Counted from the stretch's first letter, positions 1-9,707 are shown. The stretch is DNA of 64,000 nt from Cellvibrio sp. PSBB023 (GCF_002007605.1 NZ_CP019799.1:4641305-4705304); one strand, 5' to 3'. The notes: a model not told the origin generated them from the letters alone. Program-made: numbers and translations.

Positions 1-531
1 CAGCGCTATTTGGTGTGGGCACAAAGCGATCCTGAGGGCACTATGAACTCAGCACTTTATCTCGCCACATTGGATTCACCCACTCAGGTTGGTGCGGTGG
101 AAGTGGAAATTACTCGCCCCACGCTGGACTGGGAAATTCAGGGTTACAAAGTGAATGAAGGTGCGGCGGTGATTATTCGCAACGGCAAGATTTTTATCAG
201 CTACTCTGCCAGCGCTACCGACCATCGCTATGCTGTGGGCTTGGTGTGGGCCGATGTGGAGGCGGATTTGCTGGACAAAGCCGCTTGGCACAAATCCCCC
301 GAACCGATTTTTTTCACCAATGAAGCATTGAAACGCTTTGGCCCCGGCCACAACAGTTTTACGCTGGATGATGATGGTAAAACCGATGTGCTGGTATATC
401 ATGCGCGCGATTATGCAGAGCTGCAGGGCACACCGCTGACAGACCCCAATCGCCACACCTATATTCGCCGCCTCCACTGGACCAGCGAAGGTTTTCCGGA
501 TTTTGGGCAACACAGAACTGACAGCGAATGA
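1..531 (+). CDS. GH43 family glycosidase, C-terminal part (likely alpha-L-arabinofuranosidase)
   Basis: The reading frame is open from base 1, so the gene begins upstream of the window and only the C-terminal ~176 residues are visible. They match the second half of a GH43 five-bladed propeller: a KVNEGA segment that should carry the general-acid Glu, a VYSAS-like strand (ISYSAS), and the late GPGHNSF motif. The same three motifs recur in the complete GH43 lipoprotein at 5679-7634, so the two are paralogues of the exo-arabinofuranosidase type (GH43 subfamily 26-like). In context it would release L-arabinose from arabinan or arabino-oligosaccharides. The catalytic base Asp and any signal peptide lie outside the window. 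Confidence 0.85.
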   Translation, partial: QRYLVWAQSDPEGTMNSALYLATLDSPTQVGAVEVEITRPTLDWEIQGYKVNEGAAVIIRNGKIFISYSASATDHRYAVGLVWADVEADLLDKAAWHKSPEPIFFTNEALKRFGPGHNSFTLDDDGKTDVLVYHARDYAELQGTPLTDPNRHTYIRRLHWTSEGFPDFGQHRTDSE

Positions 532-596
532 TCGCCGCGCTTGGCCATTACCATGATTAACCTACTACTATTTCAGCGATCGAGAGCTATTTTTTA

Positions 597-1676
597 ATGA
601 GCACATCTTCGGCAATTTCACAAAAACAATTCGGCACCACACCCGCAGGTGATGTTGTGACTGAATATACGCTGCGCAACAAACCCGGTAGCTGCGTAAA
701 AATTATCACCCTTGGCGGCATCATCACCGAGTGGCATATGCGCGACAAACAGGGCACGCTGGCCGATGTGGTTTTGGGGTTTGATACCCTGGAGCCCTAT
801 TTGGAGGTTGGACCCTATTTTGGTGCTGTGATTGGCCGCGTTGGTAATCGTATCGCCAATGCACAATTCACATTGGATGGCGAGACTTACCATTTAACGG
901 CGAACAACGGCAGCAATAATTTGCACGGCGGCCCCGTCGGTTTTGATAAAAAAGTCTGGAGTGCTTCCACCGCTGAAGATGCAAATGGGCCGATTTTAAC
1001 ATTGCAGTTGTTGAGTGAAGATGGCGACCAGGGCTTTCCCGGAAATTTGAGTGTGACTGTTACTTATCAATTCACACATAATGGTGAGTTGATTGTGGAT
1101 TACTTCGCCACAACTGACAAAGCCACACCGGTAAACCTCACGCAGCACAGTTATTTTAACCTCGCCGCATTCAGTGCAGAGAGTGGGGGCGACATTCTCA
1201 ACCACAAAGCGCAAATATTTGCCGATCATATTAACGCCGTTAATGAAGCACAAATTCCAGTGGGCGATTTAATGCCCGTGGCAGGAACCCCATTTGATTT
1301 CCGCGCGCCGCGTTTAATTGGCGAGCTAATTAATGCGGATCATGAACAAATCAAAAATGGCTTTGGTTACGATCACAATTTTATTATCAACCAAAAATCC
1401 TACAAAGAGCTTACCTTGGCTGCGCGGGTGGAAGAGCAAACCTCTGGCCGAGTGTTGGAAGTCTTTACCCAAGAGCCGGGCGTACAATTTTATTCCGGTA
1501 ATTTTTTGGATGGCTCGCTCAGTGGCAAAGGCATCACCTACCAAAAACGTAGCGGCTTCTGCCTGGAGCCCCAACACCACCCGGATTCCATCAACCAATC
1601 GCAATTCCCGTCGATAGTCTTGCGCCCTGGCGATGAATATAAAACCCGCACTATTTTTAAATTGTCGGTGAAGTGA
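597..1676 (+). CDS. galM: Aldose 1-epimerase (galactose mutarotase)
   Basis: 359 residues, the usual length for the GalM family. It interconverts alpha and beta anomers of free aldoses. Family motifs are clear: NNLHGG at about residue 103, the catalytic His in LTQHSYFNLAA and the catalytic Glu in FCLEPQHHPDS near residue 320. There is no signal peptide, so it should be cytoplasmic. It lies 65 bp downstream of the partial GH43 gene on the same strand and is followed by a strong terminator, so it probably ends that transcript. In this locus the natural substrate is probably arabinose or galactose released from pectic side chains, an inference from context only. The ATG follows GAGAGC at a loose spacing. 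Confidence 0.93.
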   Translation: MSTSSAISQKQFGTTPAGDVVTEYTLRNKPGSCVKIITLGGIITEWHMRDKQGTLADVVLGFDTLEPYLEVGPYFGAVIGRVGNRIANAQFTLDGETYHLTANNGSNNLHGGPVGFDKKVWSASTAEDANGPILTLQLLSEDGDQGFPGNLSVTVTYQFTHNGELIVDYFATTDKATPVNLTQHSYFNLAAFSAESGGDILNHKAQIFADHINAVNEAQIPVGDLMPVAGTPFDFRAPRLIGELINADHEQIKNGFGYDHNFIINQKSYKELTLAARVEEQTSGRVLEVFTQEPGVQFYSGNFLDGSLSGKGITYQKRSGFCLEPQHHPDSINQSQFPSIVLRPGDEYKTRTIFKLSVK

Positions 1677-1706
1677 TTTTTAATTAACGTTGCGATCTAA
1701 ACAAAA

Positions 1707-1739
1707 ACGCCCTGCATAAAGATGCAGGGCGTTTTTTTA
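1707..1739 (+). terminator. Rho-independent terminator after galM
   Basis: A perfect 11-bp stem (ACGCCCTGCAT / ATGCAGGGCGT) with an AAAG loop, followed by a run of T. The A-rich 5' side means it may also work for the opposite strand, where the small gene at 1775-1966 reads toward it. Confidence 0.9.
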
Positions 1740-1774
1740 TTAGTGGCTGAATTCGTTCAATCCATCATTTCAAA

Positions 1775-1966
1775 CTAGAGACTAAGTCGCGGCAAATAAC
1801 CACCGGGAATAATCCCGAATACCGAAAGCACTATCAGGATCAGCATGATAATAAATAAAACCCTTACTACTTGGGCAACGGGTGACGGCAGGGGCAGCAG
1901 GGCTACCAACCACCAAATCAGGCCGAAGACGACCAGATAGACGATAAGGTTAATAATAGAGTCCAT
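1775..1966 (-). CDS. Small hydrophobic two-helix membrane protein, function unknown
   Basis: 63 residues with two predicted membrane helices, roughly residues 4-26 and 34-52, separated by a short proline-containing turn (LPLPSP). A good ribosome site (AAGGAAAA) sits just before the ATG, which supports a real gene. Small two-helix proteins of this kind are common in gammaproteobacteria, often with no assigned role, and I cannot name a function. It is transcribed alone, convergent with galM across the terminator at 1707-1739. Confidence 0.65.
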   Translation of the reverse strand: MDSIINLIVYLVVFGLIWWLVALLPLPSPVAQVVRVLFIIMLILIVLSVFGIIPGGYLPRLSL

Positions 1967-2164
1967 AGTGTTTTCCTTTATAAATTGCTAACGAGGGGCG
2001 GCCAGTGTTGGCCTGTAAGTTGTTCTTATCTTACGTAAAACCCCGTTTGCCGACGGTGCGTTAGCGAACCCAACCGGTGCTTGTCGGGTTTTATATTTCT
2101 CCTTTTGATTGTAAATATTCTTGAAAAGCCTTGGGCTGGGAGGATTTTTCTGGGTAAAATCAAT

Positions 2165-2186
2165 TTGTCTTATAATATTAAGACAA
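2165..2186. promoter_or_regulatory. 22-bp palindrome upstream of the arabinanase gene (candidate operator)
   Basis: Two perfect 8-bp arms, TTGTCTTA and TAAGACAA, flank a 6-bp centre (TAATAT). The site lies 47 bp before the start codon of the arabinanase gene at 2233. Symmetry, size and place suit a dimeric repressor of the GntR or LacI type responding to an arabinan-derived sugar. No regulator gene for it is in the window. The centre could also hold a -10 hexamer (TATAAT at 2171-2176). Confidence 0.5.
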
Positions 2187-2232
2187 TATCAATCACAACC
2201 TACCGTCTAACAATAATCTACAGGTAATCATT

Positions 2233-3597
2233 ATGTTTAAATCGATCTTAGCGGGGCTTGGCCTCTGGCTGTGTTGCTATGGTGCATCGGCTATTACACT
2301 TTCCGGGTTAACCAATTCCCATGATCCGGGCACCATCGTTAAGGATGGCAATACCTACTTTCACTTCACCACGGGTACGGGAATCTGGTACTCCACATCG
2401 ACCAACCTCACCACCTGGACGGGCGGGCCTGCGCCGGTGTTTACCACCTATCCCAGTTGGATTTACAGCAAAATCCCCGGTTTTAGTGGTTCTTTCTGGG
2501 CGCCGGACATTATTCACATGAACGGCTATTACTACCTTTATTACTCGGTATCCACCTTTGGTACTTCGGTATCGGCAATCGGTGTTGCGCGTTCGGCGTC
2601 GCTCACCTCGCCAAGTTGGCAGGATCTTGGTTTGGTGGTGGAGTCATGGGGCGGCAGTGCGGAAATCAATGCGATTGATCCGGCGCTCTACCGCGATCAC
2701 GACGGTAAGGTGTACATGAGTTATGGCTCATTTTTTGGCGGCATTGGTTTGGCGGAAATTAACCAGAGCACCGGGAAGCTCAACGGCAGTGTGACCAAAA
2801 TTTACGGCGGTAATCACGCCGATATTGAAGCGCCCTATATTTCACGCAATGGTGATTATTACTACCTTTTTATTAATCGCGGCGCTTGTTGTAACGGCGC
2901 GAGCAGTACCTACTACGTGCAAGTCGCGCGCTCTACCTCCATTTACGGCCCTTACACCAATGTGCGTACCCTGTTGCCCAATACCGACGGCAAATACAAA
3001 GGCCCCGGGCACATTGGTGTATTGAAGCAAGATGGTTGTAATTACACCTCCATCCACTATTACGACTTGAACGATAACGGTAATGCCAAGCTGGATATTT
3101 TAAGCATGACTTACAGTAATGGCTGGCCGACATTGACGCGCAATTTTTCTGTTGCCAGTTGCGGCGGTGTAAGCGATGGCTTGTATCGCATTACTGCACG
3201 TCACAGCAATAAAGATCTTATGCCCGCTGCAAAATCGTCGGCCAATGGTGCCATGATTCAACAAGAAACCTGGAATAGTTATCGCGCACAACAATGGTAT
3301 GTGATTAATCAGGGCACGGGTTACTACAGTGTGATTAATGCGGCTAGCCTGAAAAGTCTGGATGTGTACGACAACTCAACCGCCGCTGGCGCCAACATTG
3401 CTCAGTGGGATTATTGGGGTGGTGCAGGGCAAAAGTGGAGCCTGACGAATAGCAGTGGTTACTACACGCTTCGCTCACAACTGAGTAATTTGCCGTTGGA
3501 TGTATTGAATGTAAGTACCGCCAACGGTGCGCAAATTATTCAATGGAATGCCACCGGTGCTACCAACCAACAATTCAGTTTGACCCGCTTGAAATAA
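2233..3597 (+). CDS. Secreted GH43 arabinan endo/exo-1,5-alpha-L-arabinanase with C-terminal ricin-type (CBM13) domain
   Basis: 454 residues. A signal peptide (about residues 1-20, ending YGASA) sends it out of the cytoplasm. The GH43 propeller spans about residues 25-310: the catalytic-base Asp is in SHDPGTIVKDGN, the pKa-tuning Asp in IDPALYRDHDGK, and the general-acid Glu in DIEAPYISRNGDYY, followed by GACCNG and GPGHIGV. This pattern is that of arabinanases such as Cellvibrio Arb43A (GH43 subfamily 5-like). Residues ~320-454 form a ricin-B-like lectin with Q-x-W/F repeats (QQWYV, QKWSL, QQFSL) for polysaccharide binding. It would cut the alpha-1,5-arabinan backbone into oligosaccharides for the lipid-anchored enzymes encoded next to it. 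Endo versus exo action cannot be settled from sequence. Confidence 0.93.
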   Translation: MFKSILAGLGLWLCCYGASAITLSGLTNSHDPGTIVKDGNTYFHFTTGTGIWYSTSTNLTTWTGGPAPVFTTYPSWIYSKIPGFSGSFWAPDIIHMNGYYYLYYSVSTFGTSVSAIGVARSASLTSPSWQDLGLVVESWGGSAEINAIDPALYRDHDGKVYMSYGSFFGGIGLAEINQSTGKLNGSVTKIYGGNHADIEAPYISRNGDYYYLFINRGACCNGASSTYYVQVARSTSIYGPYTNVRTLLPNTDGKYKGPGHIGVLKQDGCNYTSIHYYDLNDNGNAKLDILSMTYSNGWPTLTRNFSVASCGGVSDGLYRITARHSNKDLMPAAKSSANGAMIQQETWNSYRAQQWYVINQGTGYYSVINAASLKSLDVYDNSTAAGANIAQWDYWGGAGQKWSLTNSSGYYTLRSQLSNLPLDVLNVSTANGAQIIQWNATGATNQQFSLTRLK

Positions 3598-3613
3598 AAC
3601 TGGGTGGGAAAAA

Positions 3614-3650
3614 TAACGCCTTCCAGTACTCATGTTGCTGGAGGGCGTTA
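3614..3650 (+). terminator. Intercistronic hairpin between arabinanase and GH97 genes
   Basis: A 13-bp stem (TAACGCCTTCCAG / CTGGAGGGCGTTA, one G-U pair) with an 11-nt loop, followed by CGCTTTTCT. The T-run is weak, so it may be a partial terminator or an mRNA-stabilising 3' end that makes the extracellular arabinanase message differ in level from the downstream genes. Confidence 0.55.
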
Positions 3651-3691
3651 CGCTTTTCTAACCTGCATTAAAAAATAAATGGAGATATACG

Positions 3692-5641
3692 ATGAAAAAA
3701 ATAGCCAGTATTTTGCTTGTGATAGGTATAGGGGTTTTGGGTAGTGGGTGCAGTAAAAAGGTGCCAGACGTGATTACCAGCCCCGACACAAATATCAGTG
3801 TTAGCATATTTGTGACAGAGCAAAATACCCTGGCTTATTCGGTAACGCGTGCGGCGCAACCGGTGATTTTGCAATCAGATTTGGGCTTGCAATTAACCTC
3901 TGCCGATTTCACTCAAGGTGTCACTATTGAATCGCGTTCTCGCGTGATCCCCGTAAGTGATGATTACACCCTGCGTGTCGGTAAAAAAAGTCACATCACC
4001 TACCATGCCAATGAACAAACATTTTCAATTTTGAATGCGCAACAGCAAAAACTGATACTGACTTTTCGCGTATCTGATGATGGCGTTGCCTTTCGCTATG
4101 CGGTGAAGGATTCCCTTATCGCCAACAAAACATTTGTTAACGAAACGACCAGTTTTCAGTTCGCCGAAAATACCCGCGCCTGGTTGCAACCTATGTCCGT
4201 TGCTCAAACCGGCTGGAGCAATACCAATCCCTCCTATGAAGAGCATTATCAAATGGATATTGCCGTAGGTACGCCCTCCACTCTGGGGGCGGGTTGGGCA
4301 TTTCCCGCGCTATTTAAAACCGGCGATAATTGGGTGTTGGTATCCGAAGCCGGAATCAATCGCGATTGGCATGCCTCGCGTTTGCATCATGAATCCCCCA
4401 ATGGCGAGTACCGCGTTGCACCGCCACAATCTCCAGAGATTTTTATCGCCCCTAACGGTGAAAAAGGTGCTTTGCTTGCTAACAGCAGTGGCGATTTAAT
4501 CTCTCCCTGGCGCATCCTGGCAATGGGTGATTTACCGCGCATTATGGAATCCACCTTGGGGACTGATCTCGCTGAGCCTGCTATCAGTGTGCCGGACGAA
4601 GCGATAAAACCCGGTCACGCTTCCTGGAGCTGGGCAATATTAAAAGATGATTTCACCACCTTTGATGTACAGAAAACCTTTATCGATTACGCCGCTGAAA
4701 TGCATTGGGATTACACCCTGATTGATGCCGATTGGGATAAAAAAATCGGTTATGAAAAGTTGCAGGAATTGGTGGATTACGCGGCGCAAAAAAAAATCGG
4801 CATTCTGGTGTGGTACAACTCCTCGGGCGATTGGAATAAAACACCCTATAGCCCCAAAAGTGAATTGCTTAGCCATGAGCAGCGCAAAGCTGTATTTGCG
4901 CGACTGAAAAAAATAGGCGTGAAAGGATTAAAAATAGATTTCTTCGCCGGCGATGGGCAATCCATGATTGCCTATTACACCGATATCATGATTGATGCAG
5001 CAGCAGAGGGATTGCTACTCAATTTCCACGGTGCAACCTTACCGCGCGGCTGGCAGCGCACCTATCCCCATTTAATGACAGTAGAGGCGATCAAAGGCTT
5101 CGAATTCACCACCTTCTCTCAAGCCGATCAAGACTCGGTAGCGGCACACGTAGCAATGTCGTTATTTGCTCGCAACGTGTTTGACCCTATGGATTTCACG
5201 CCCATGGCCTTTGGTGATATTCCCAATATTAAACGTGTCACTGAAAATTCATTTGAATTGGCTGAGTCAGTATTAATGATTTCCGGCATCCAACATTTTG
5301 CGGAAATTCCGGAAGGCATGGCCACCGCACCTGAATACGTGAAACAGTTTTTACAAGACTTGCCGCGCGAGTGGGACGAGGTGAAGTTTATCGATGGCTA
5401 CCCCGGTAAATACGCTGCTATTGCTCGTCGCGCCGGTGATGTGTGGTACATCGCCGGTATTAATGCGGAGCAAGACAATAAAACGCTGAATCTGGATCTA
5501 GGCTTTGCTGCTCATAAAAACGCCGTGTTAATTACCAGTGGTGATACTGAGCGCAGTTTTTCACAGCAAGATATAGGGGCGGCGACAACACTCACTATTA
5601 CCTTGCGCCCCAGTGCCGGTTTTGTGATGGTGCTGAAATAA
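3692..5641 (+). CDS. GH97 family lipoprotein glycosidase (retaining type; alpha-galactosidase or beta-L-arabinopyranosidase)
   Basis: 649 residues, typical for GH97. A lipobox at LGSGC (Cys20) predicts a lipid anchor in the outer membrane or periplasm. The N-terminal beta-sandwich covers about residues 30-280. The catalytic (beta/alpha)8 barrel follows, with the GLKIDFFAGDGQ segment whose Asp fits the nucleophile of retaining GH97 enzymes, then NFHGATLPRGWQRTYP and TVEAIKGFEF. Retaining GH97 members cleave alpha-galactosides, and a subset cleaves beta-L-arabinopyranosides; inverting SusB-like members act on alpha-glucans and lack this Asp. Sitting between two GH43 genes, arabinopyranoside or galactoside caps on pectic side chains are the likely target (inference). 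The start has a good ribosome site (GGAGATATACG). Confidence 0.88.
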   Translation: MKKIASILLVIGIGVLGSGCSKKVPDVITSPDTNISVSIFVTEQNTLAYSVTRAAQPVILQSDLGLQLTSADFTQGVTIESRSRVIPVSDDYTLRVGKKSHITYHANEQTFSILNAQQQKLILTFRVSDDGVAFRYAVKDSLIANKTFVNETTSFQFAENTRAWLQPMSVAQTGWSNTNPSYEEHYQMDIAVGTPSTLGAGWAFPALFKTGDNWVLVSEAGINRDWHASRLHHESPNGEYRVAPPQSPEIFIAPNGEKGALLANSSGDLISPWRILAMGDLPRIMESTLGTDLAEPAISVPDEAIKPGHASWSWAILKDDFTTFDVQKTFIDYAAEMHWDYTLIDADWDKKIGYEKLQELVDYAAQKKIGILVWYNSSGDWNKTPYSPKSELLSHEQRKAVFARLKKIGVKGLKIDFFAGDGQSMIAYYTDIMIDAAAEGLLLNFHGATLPRGWQRTYPHLMTVEAIKGFEFTTFSQADQDSVAAHVAMSLFARNVFDPMDFTPMAFGDIPNIKRVTENSFELAESVLMISGIQHFAEIPEGMATAPEYVKQFLQDLPREWDEVKFIDGYPGKYAAIARRAGDVWYIAGINAEQDNKTLNLDLGFAAHKNAVLITSGDTERSFSQQDIGAATTLTITLRPSAGFVMVLK

Positions 5642-5678
5642 AATTAAAAATGAGAAACATAAATGTGAGAGAGGTGTT

Positions 5679-7634
5679 ATGAAAAAATTATTATCCTTAT
5701 TGTTATTGCCAACGCTATTGCTCGGCTGCGGTAAAGAGCCTGATGCGCCCACCGAAAAAAGCGCGGTATCTACCGCGCAAAGCGAATCAGGCCAAACAGC
5801 CGGGCAGTTGGCCAATACGTTTACCAATCCTATTTTTCCCAACAGTGCAGACCCATGGCTGGAATATTTTGACGGCAATTATTATTTAACCACTACCACC
5901 TGGACATCGCAGTTGGTTATGCGGAAATCCCCCACCTTGGGCGGCCTTGCAACAGCCACACCTATTAATGTGTGGTCTGAAAGTGATTTGGGGCGCTGCT
6001 GTAACTTTTGGGCGTTTGAATTCCATCGCCTGAATACACCAAATGGATACCGTTGGTACTTAATGTATACCTCAGGTGTTGCGGAAAATTTGGATCGACA
6101 GCATTTAAGCGTGATTGAAAGCCAGGGCGAAGACCCGCTAGGCCCCTACACCTACAAAGGCTCACCCATGCCCGATATTTGGAATATCGATGGCAATTAC
6201 CTTGAGCACAATGGTCAATTGTATTTGCTTTGGTCGCAGTGGGTGGGTGATGAGCAAACTATTTGGATTTCCAAAATGAGCAACCCCTGGACCGTAGAAG
6301 GCGAGCGTGTATTAATTGTGCGCCCGCAATACGAATGGGAATTTTCTGGTCGTAAAGTAAATGAAGGCCCGGAAATTTTAAAACGCAACGGCAAAACGTT
6401 TATGGTGTATTCCGCAAGCTATTGCAACACGCCGGACTACAAATTGGGGTTGATTGAATTGGTGGGGGATGATCCGTTAAAAGTGGATTCCTGGCATAAA
6501 TTTGACAAGCCAGTATTTAGCAAAGGCAATGGTGTTTACGGTCCTGGCCACAATGGTTTCTTTAAATCGCCCGATGGTACAGAAGACTGGTTGATTTACC
6601 ACGGTAATGCCAGTGAGCTGGAAGGCTGTAGCAGTACGCGCTCTGTTCGCGCACAAAAATTTACCTGGAATGACGATGACACGCCGAACTTTGGTGAGCC
6701 AGTTGCCGCCGGTACACCGGTTGCATCTCCTTCTGGTGAGAATGGTCCTTTGATCACTACAGTGCAGGGCACACAAGTTTCATTGGTAAACAAAGCTGAT
6801 AATAGTTGTGTGGTGTCTGACAATAATGGAAGCATTTCTGTTGCAGCTTGTGATGATACTAATGCCGGGGAGAATACAGCTGTAACTTGGAGTCTGGATT
6901 ACACCACCAATGGCAATTACCGTTTAGTAAATAGTAGCGGACTATTTTTAACGGCTGGTGCTGCGCAATGTGATTTGGATAAAACAGGCGAATTAGCCGC
7001 CCTGCCGTGGCATAACCAACTCTGCCAGCAGTGGCAAGTAAAACCGCATTTGCTCGGCTGGGTAACACTGGTCAATGCACAAACCCAGGAAGAGTTGCGT
7101 TTTGCAAATTGTCAGGAGTCTAAGCCAAAAGAAGTAGCAAAATCAGTGGATGATATTCCTCAGTTTGTTACAGAAAAAGCGGCATGCGTGCAATGGCGTT
7201 TGCAACCGGAGCATGAGCTTGCCATCACCAGTATCCAAAGCGGCAGGGCCATTTCCATTGCTGCTAATAGCATTGTGCCGGGCAGTAATATCGAACAACG
7301 CGAGTGGCAAAATAGCGTCGGTCAGCGCTGGAATATAACGGCGGCTAATGAAGGCTATTTTTATATCCAATCCAGCGCTAATACACAGCTGTGTATGGCG
7401 GTTGCCGGAAAATCGATTGTCCCCGGCAGCAATGTCGAATTAGCGCAATGCGGTGAAGACTATACACAATGGCAAGTGGAATTCCTGGCTGATGGCACCG
7501 TTAAACTCGCTAATCGCAAAAGCGCCCTGGTACTGGACTTGGCCCATGGCGCCATTGCCGATCACGCCAATTTCGCACAAGCCCAATGGCTGAACAGCGA
7601 CGGTCAACGTTTCCAACTCAAATCCATTCACTAA
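5679..7634 (+). CDS. GH43 lipoprotein (exo-alpha-L-arabinofuranosidase type) with ricin-type C-terminal repeats
   Basis: 651 residues. The lipobox LLLGC (Cys17) and the acidic/serine-rich linker after it indicate a surface or periplasmic lipoprotein. The GH43 domain lies at about residues 45-350: the base Asp in NSADPWLEYFDGNYYL, Glu in VNEGPEI and the late GPGHNGFF motif. This resembles GH43 subfamily 26, which removes terminal alpha-1,5-arabinofuranose. Residues ~360-651 contain two beta-trefoil lectin-like segments with repeated QRW/QWQ units (CQQWQV, GQRWNI, YTQWQV, GQRFQL). It is 37 bp after the GH97 gene, so the two are probably co-transcribed and act in sequence on oligosaccharides released by the arabinanase. 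Paralogous to the partial gene at the left edge. Confidence 0.9.
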   Translation: MKKLLSLLLLPTLLLGCGKEPDAPTEKSAVSTAQSESGQTAGQLANTFTNPIFPNSADPWLEYFDGNYYLTTTTWTSQLVMRKSPTLGGLATATPINVWSESDLGRCCNFWAFEFHRLNTPNGYRWYLMYTSGVAENLDRQHLSVIESQGEDPLGPYTYKGSPMPDIWNIDGNYLEHNGQLYLLWSQWVGDEQTIWISKMSNPWTVEGERVLIVRPQYEWEFSGRKVNEGPEILKRNGKTFMVYSASYCNTPDYKLGLIELVGDDPLKVDSWHKFDKPVFSKGNGVYGPGHNGFFKSPDGTEDWLIYHGNASELEGCSSTRSVRAQKFTWNDDDTPNFGEPVAAGTPVASPSGENGPLITTVQGTQVSLVNKADNSCVVSDNNGSISVAACDDTNAGENTAVTWSLDYTTNGNYRLVNSSGLFLTAGAAQCDLDKTGELAALPWHNQLCQQWQVKPHLLGWVTLVNAQTQEELRFANCQESKPKEVAKSVDDIPQFVTEKAACVQWRLQPEHELAITSIQSGRAISIAANSIVPGSNIEQREWQNSVGQRWNITAANEGYFYIQSSANTQLCMAVAGKSIVPGSNVELAQCGEDYTQWQVEFLADGTVKLANRKSALVLDLAHGAIADHANFAQAQWLNSDGQRFQLKSIH

Positions 7635-7645
7635 TATTGACTAGA

Positions 7646-7673
7646 GGCGGGTAGCGCGCAAGTGCTACCCGCC
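7646..7673 (+). terminator. Hairpin ending the GH97-GH43 transcript
   Basis: A perfect 10-bp GC-rich stem (GGCGGGTAGC / GCTACCCGCC) with an 8-nt loop, 11 bp after the GH43 stop codon. Only a short T stretch (TTTG) follows some bases later, so it is a moderate terminator or an RNA 3'-end stabiliser. Confidence 0.6.
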
Positions 7674-7826
7674 CGGCAGCCTTTGTTTTGCACTTCATAA
7701 ATGAACCGGTTATGCTGCGTTGCGCGGGCGCAGCAGCGGCTAGTCACTTGGGTGTGGCTAGGGGGGCGAGCTGATCTTGCGGTTTCTCTTCACTCCATAC
7801 CAACCAATAAAATCAAGAACCGGTAT

Positions 7827-9707
7827 ATGCGCCCAGTTTTGTTATCCCTCTGGTTTGGCCTGTATATGGCCTGTTTGGTGCTCTGGGCTCCGCGTCTGTG
7901 CGCGCAGCCGCTTGAAGAGCAAAAGGTTGTTGCTTCGTATTTGTACAACTTTGCCAAACATATCGAATGGCCTAATGTTAAATCCCTTCGCTCGTTTAAT
8001 ATTGCCCTTTATGGTGATGCTGACCCCGCATTGGTGTCCGCATTAGCGGTGATGCGTGAAAAAGTAAAGATTCATGGGCTGCCTGTCAGCTATCAGCAGG
8101 TGACGGCAGCGGATGATTTGTCGACCTATCAGTTGGTGTATCTGGAACGCACCGATAAAAAAACCATCAGCGATATTTATGATGCCTTGGATGGCAAGCC
8201 GGTATTGCTAGTTACGCGCGATTACAACAATAAACAACTAGTGATGATCAATTTAATAAGCTCGACGCGCGGGCGTATTAAATTCGAGGTGAATAAACCC
8301 AATATTATTAATCAGGGGTTAGCGGTTCAGTCTGAATTGATTTTAAGTGGCGGTACCGAAATTGATGTGGCGCGCTTGTATCGCGAGGGACAAGCTTCAT
8401 TGGCTGCCTTGCAAAAGCAGTTGCGCAACCGCGAGAAAATTTTAAAAGAATTAACGGCTTCCATCGATAATCAGGAGCGGATTAACCATAACCTGCAGCA
8501 ACAGATGGCTGACTTGGCAAGGAACATTGATGCCAGTGATACACTGATCGCCGAGCAAAAAAGTCAGTTGCAACAGCAGCAGTCGCAGATTGAACTGAGC
8601 CGTCAAGAACGGGAAACGCTAGTGCATGAAGTGCAGTCGCGCACCGCTGAGTTGGATTCGCAGCAAGACTATTTGAAAAATATTCTGAGTGAAATTGACT
8701 CCCGTGAAAAGCGCCTTGCCTATTTGAATACGACGATTGGATCCTTGGAAAAAACCATTCTTGAACAAAAAAATGCGATTGTTGGTTTGGATCAGATGGT
8801 GGATTCACAGCAGGTCGCATTGCGTTATTTGTGGGGCTCTGTGGTTTTAGGGGTGCTGTTAATCATCACTGTTTTTATTGCCTATATTATCAAGCGGCGT
8901 GACAACCGGCGCTTGGCAATTCGCAGTCAGGATCTGCAGCTGGCGCAGGATCGCCTCGCTATTGCCAAACGTAAAGCGGAGGATGCCAGCCAAGCCAAGG
9001 GTGAGTTTCTTTCGCTGATGAGCCATGAATTGCGTACGCCGCTGCAATCGATTATTGGCTATACCGAAGTCGTTATTGAAGAGTTAAAGCTGGCCGACGA
9101 TGAAACCCATATTAATGATTTGCAGCGTGTGATTAATAACGGTGAGCGCTTATTAAAGCTGATTAACGGCGTGTTGGATTTAGCCAAAATTGAAGCGGGT
9201 GGCATGGAGCTGGATCTCACGCCGGTGCGCCTGTCGCGTTTGGTGGATGAAGCGCTGGGTGCGGTTGGTCCGCTGTTGGAAAAAAATGCTATAGCCTTGC
9301 GCGTGGATGTGGATGATGGTGAAACCCTGCCCGCTGCCGATCCGGAAAAGCTGTTGCATATTTTAATCAACCTGTTGGGCAATGCGATTAAATTTGCTCC
9401 ACGGGGTAAGGTGGAAGTGCAGGCTTACCATCGCCCTGAGCAAATATTTATCAGCGTGACCGATAGCGGAATAGGTATTTCTGAGGAGCAACAGGCGAGT
9501 ATTTTTGATCCATTCAAACAAGCCGATTCCAGTACTACCCGTAAATATCAGGGCAGTGGTTTAGGTTTATCCATTAGTCGTCAGCTGTGTGAAATTATGG
9601 GCGGTACTCTTCGTGTGGAAAGCGAGTTAGGTCGCGGTGCCCGTTTTATTGTGGAGCTGCCACTGCCCATTAAACCGCTGATAACACTGCCGCATAAAGA
9701 ACAATAA
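7827..9707 (+). CDS. Membrane histidine kinase with N-terminal YfiR/HmsC-type (DUF4154) periplasmic domain
   Basis: 626 residues from the ATG at 7827; the open frame upstream lacks signal-peptide character, while this start gives one (ending LCAQP). Order: periplasmic YfiR-like domain about residues 28-170 (EQKVVASYLYNFAKHIEWP is diagnostic), a long coiled coil ~175-330, one membrane helix (~residues 335-357), a HisKA domain with phospho-acceptor His400 in SHELRTPLQ, and HATPase_c with N, G1 and G2 boxes (LINLLGNAIKF, DSGIGI, GSGLGLSI). It has no receiver domain. YfiR domains usually control c-di-GMP enzymes, and here the domain feeds a kinase directly. The TonB receptor and the receiver-GGDEF-EAL gene nearby suggest a surface-to-second-messenger pathway. 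Confidence 0.88.
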   Translation: MRPVLLSLWFGLYMACLVLWAPRLCAQPLEEQKVVASYLYNFAKHIEWPNVKSLRSFNIALYGDADPALVSALAVMREKVKIHGLPVSYQQVTAADDLSTYQLVYLERTDKKTISDIYDALDGKPVLLVTRDYNNKQLVMINLISSTRGRIKFEVNKPNIINQGLAVQSELILSGGTEIDVARLYREGQASLAALQKQLRNREKILKELTASIDNQERINHNLQQQMADLARNIDASDTLIAEQKSQLQQQQSQIELSRQERETLVHEVQSRTAELDSQQDYLKNILSEIDSREKRLAYLNTTIGSLEKTILEQKNAIVGLDQMVDSQQVALRYLWGSVVLGVLLIITVFIAYIIKRRDNRRLAIRSQDLQLAQDRLAIAKRKAEDASQAKGEFLSLMSHELRTPLQSIIGYTEVVIEELKLADDETHINDLQRVINNGERLLKLINGVLDLAKIEAGGMELDLTPVRLSRLVDEALGAVGPLLEKNAIALRVDVDDGETLPAADPEKLLHILINLLGNAIKFAPRGKVEVQAYHRPEQIFISVTDSGIGISEEQQASIFDPFKQADSSTTRKYQGSGLGLSISRQLCEIMGGTLRVESELGRGARFIVELPLPIKPLITLPHKEQ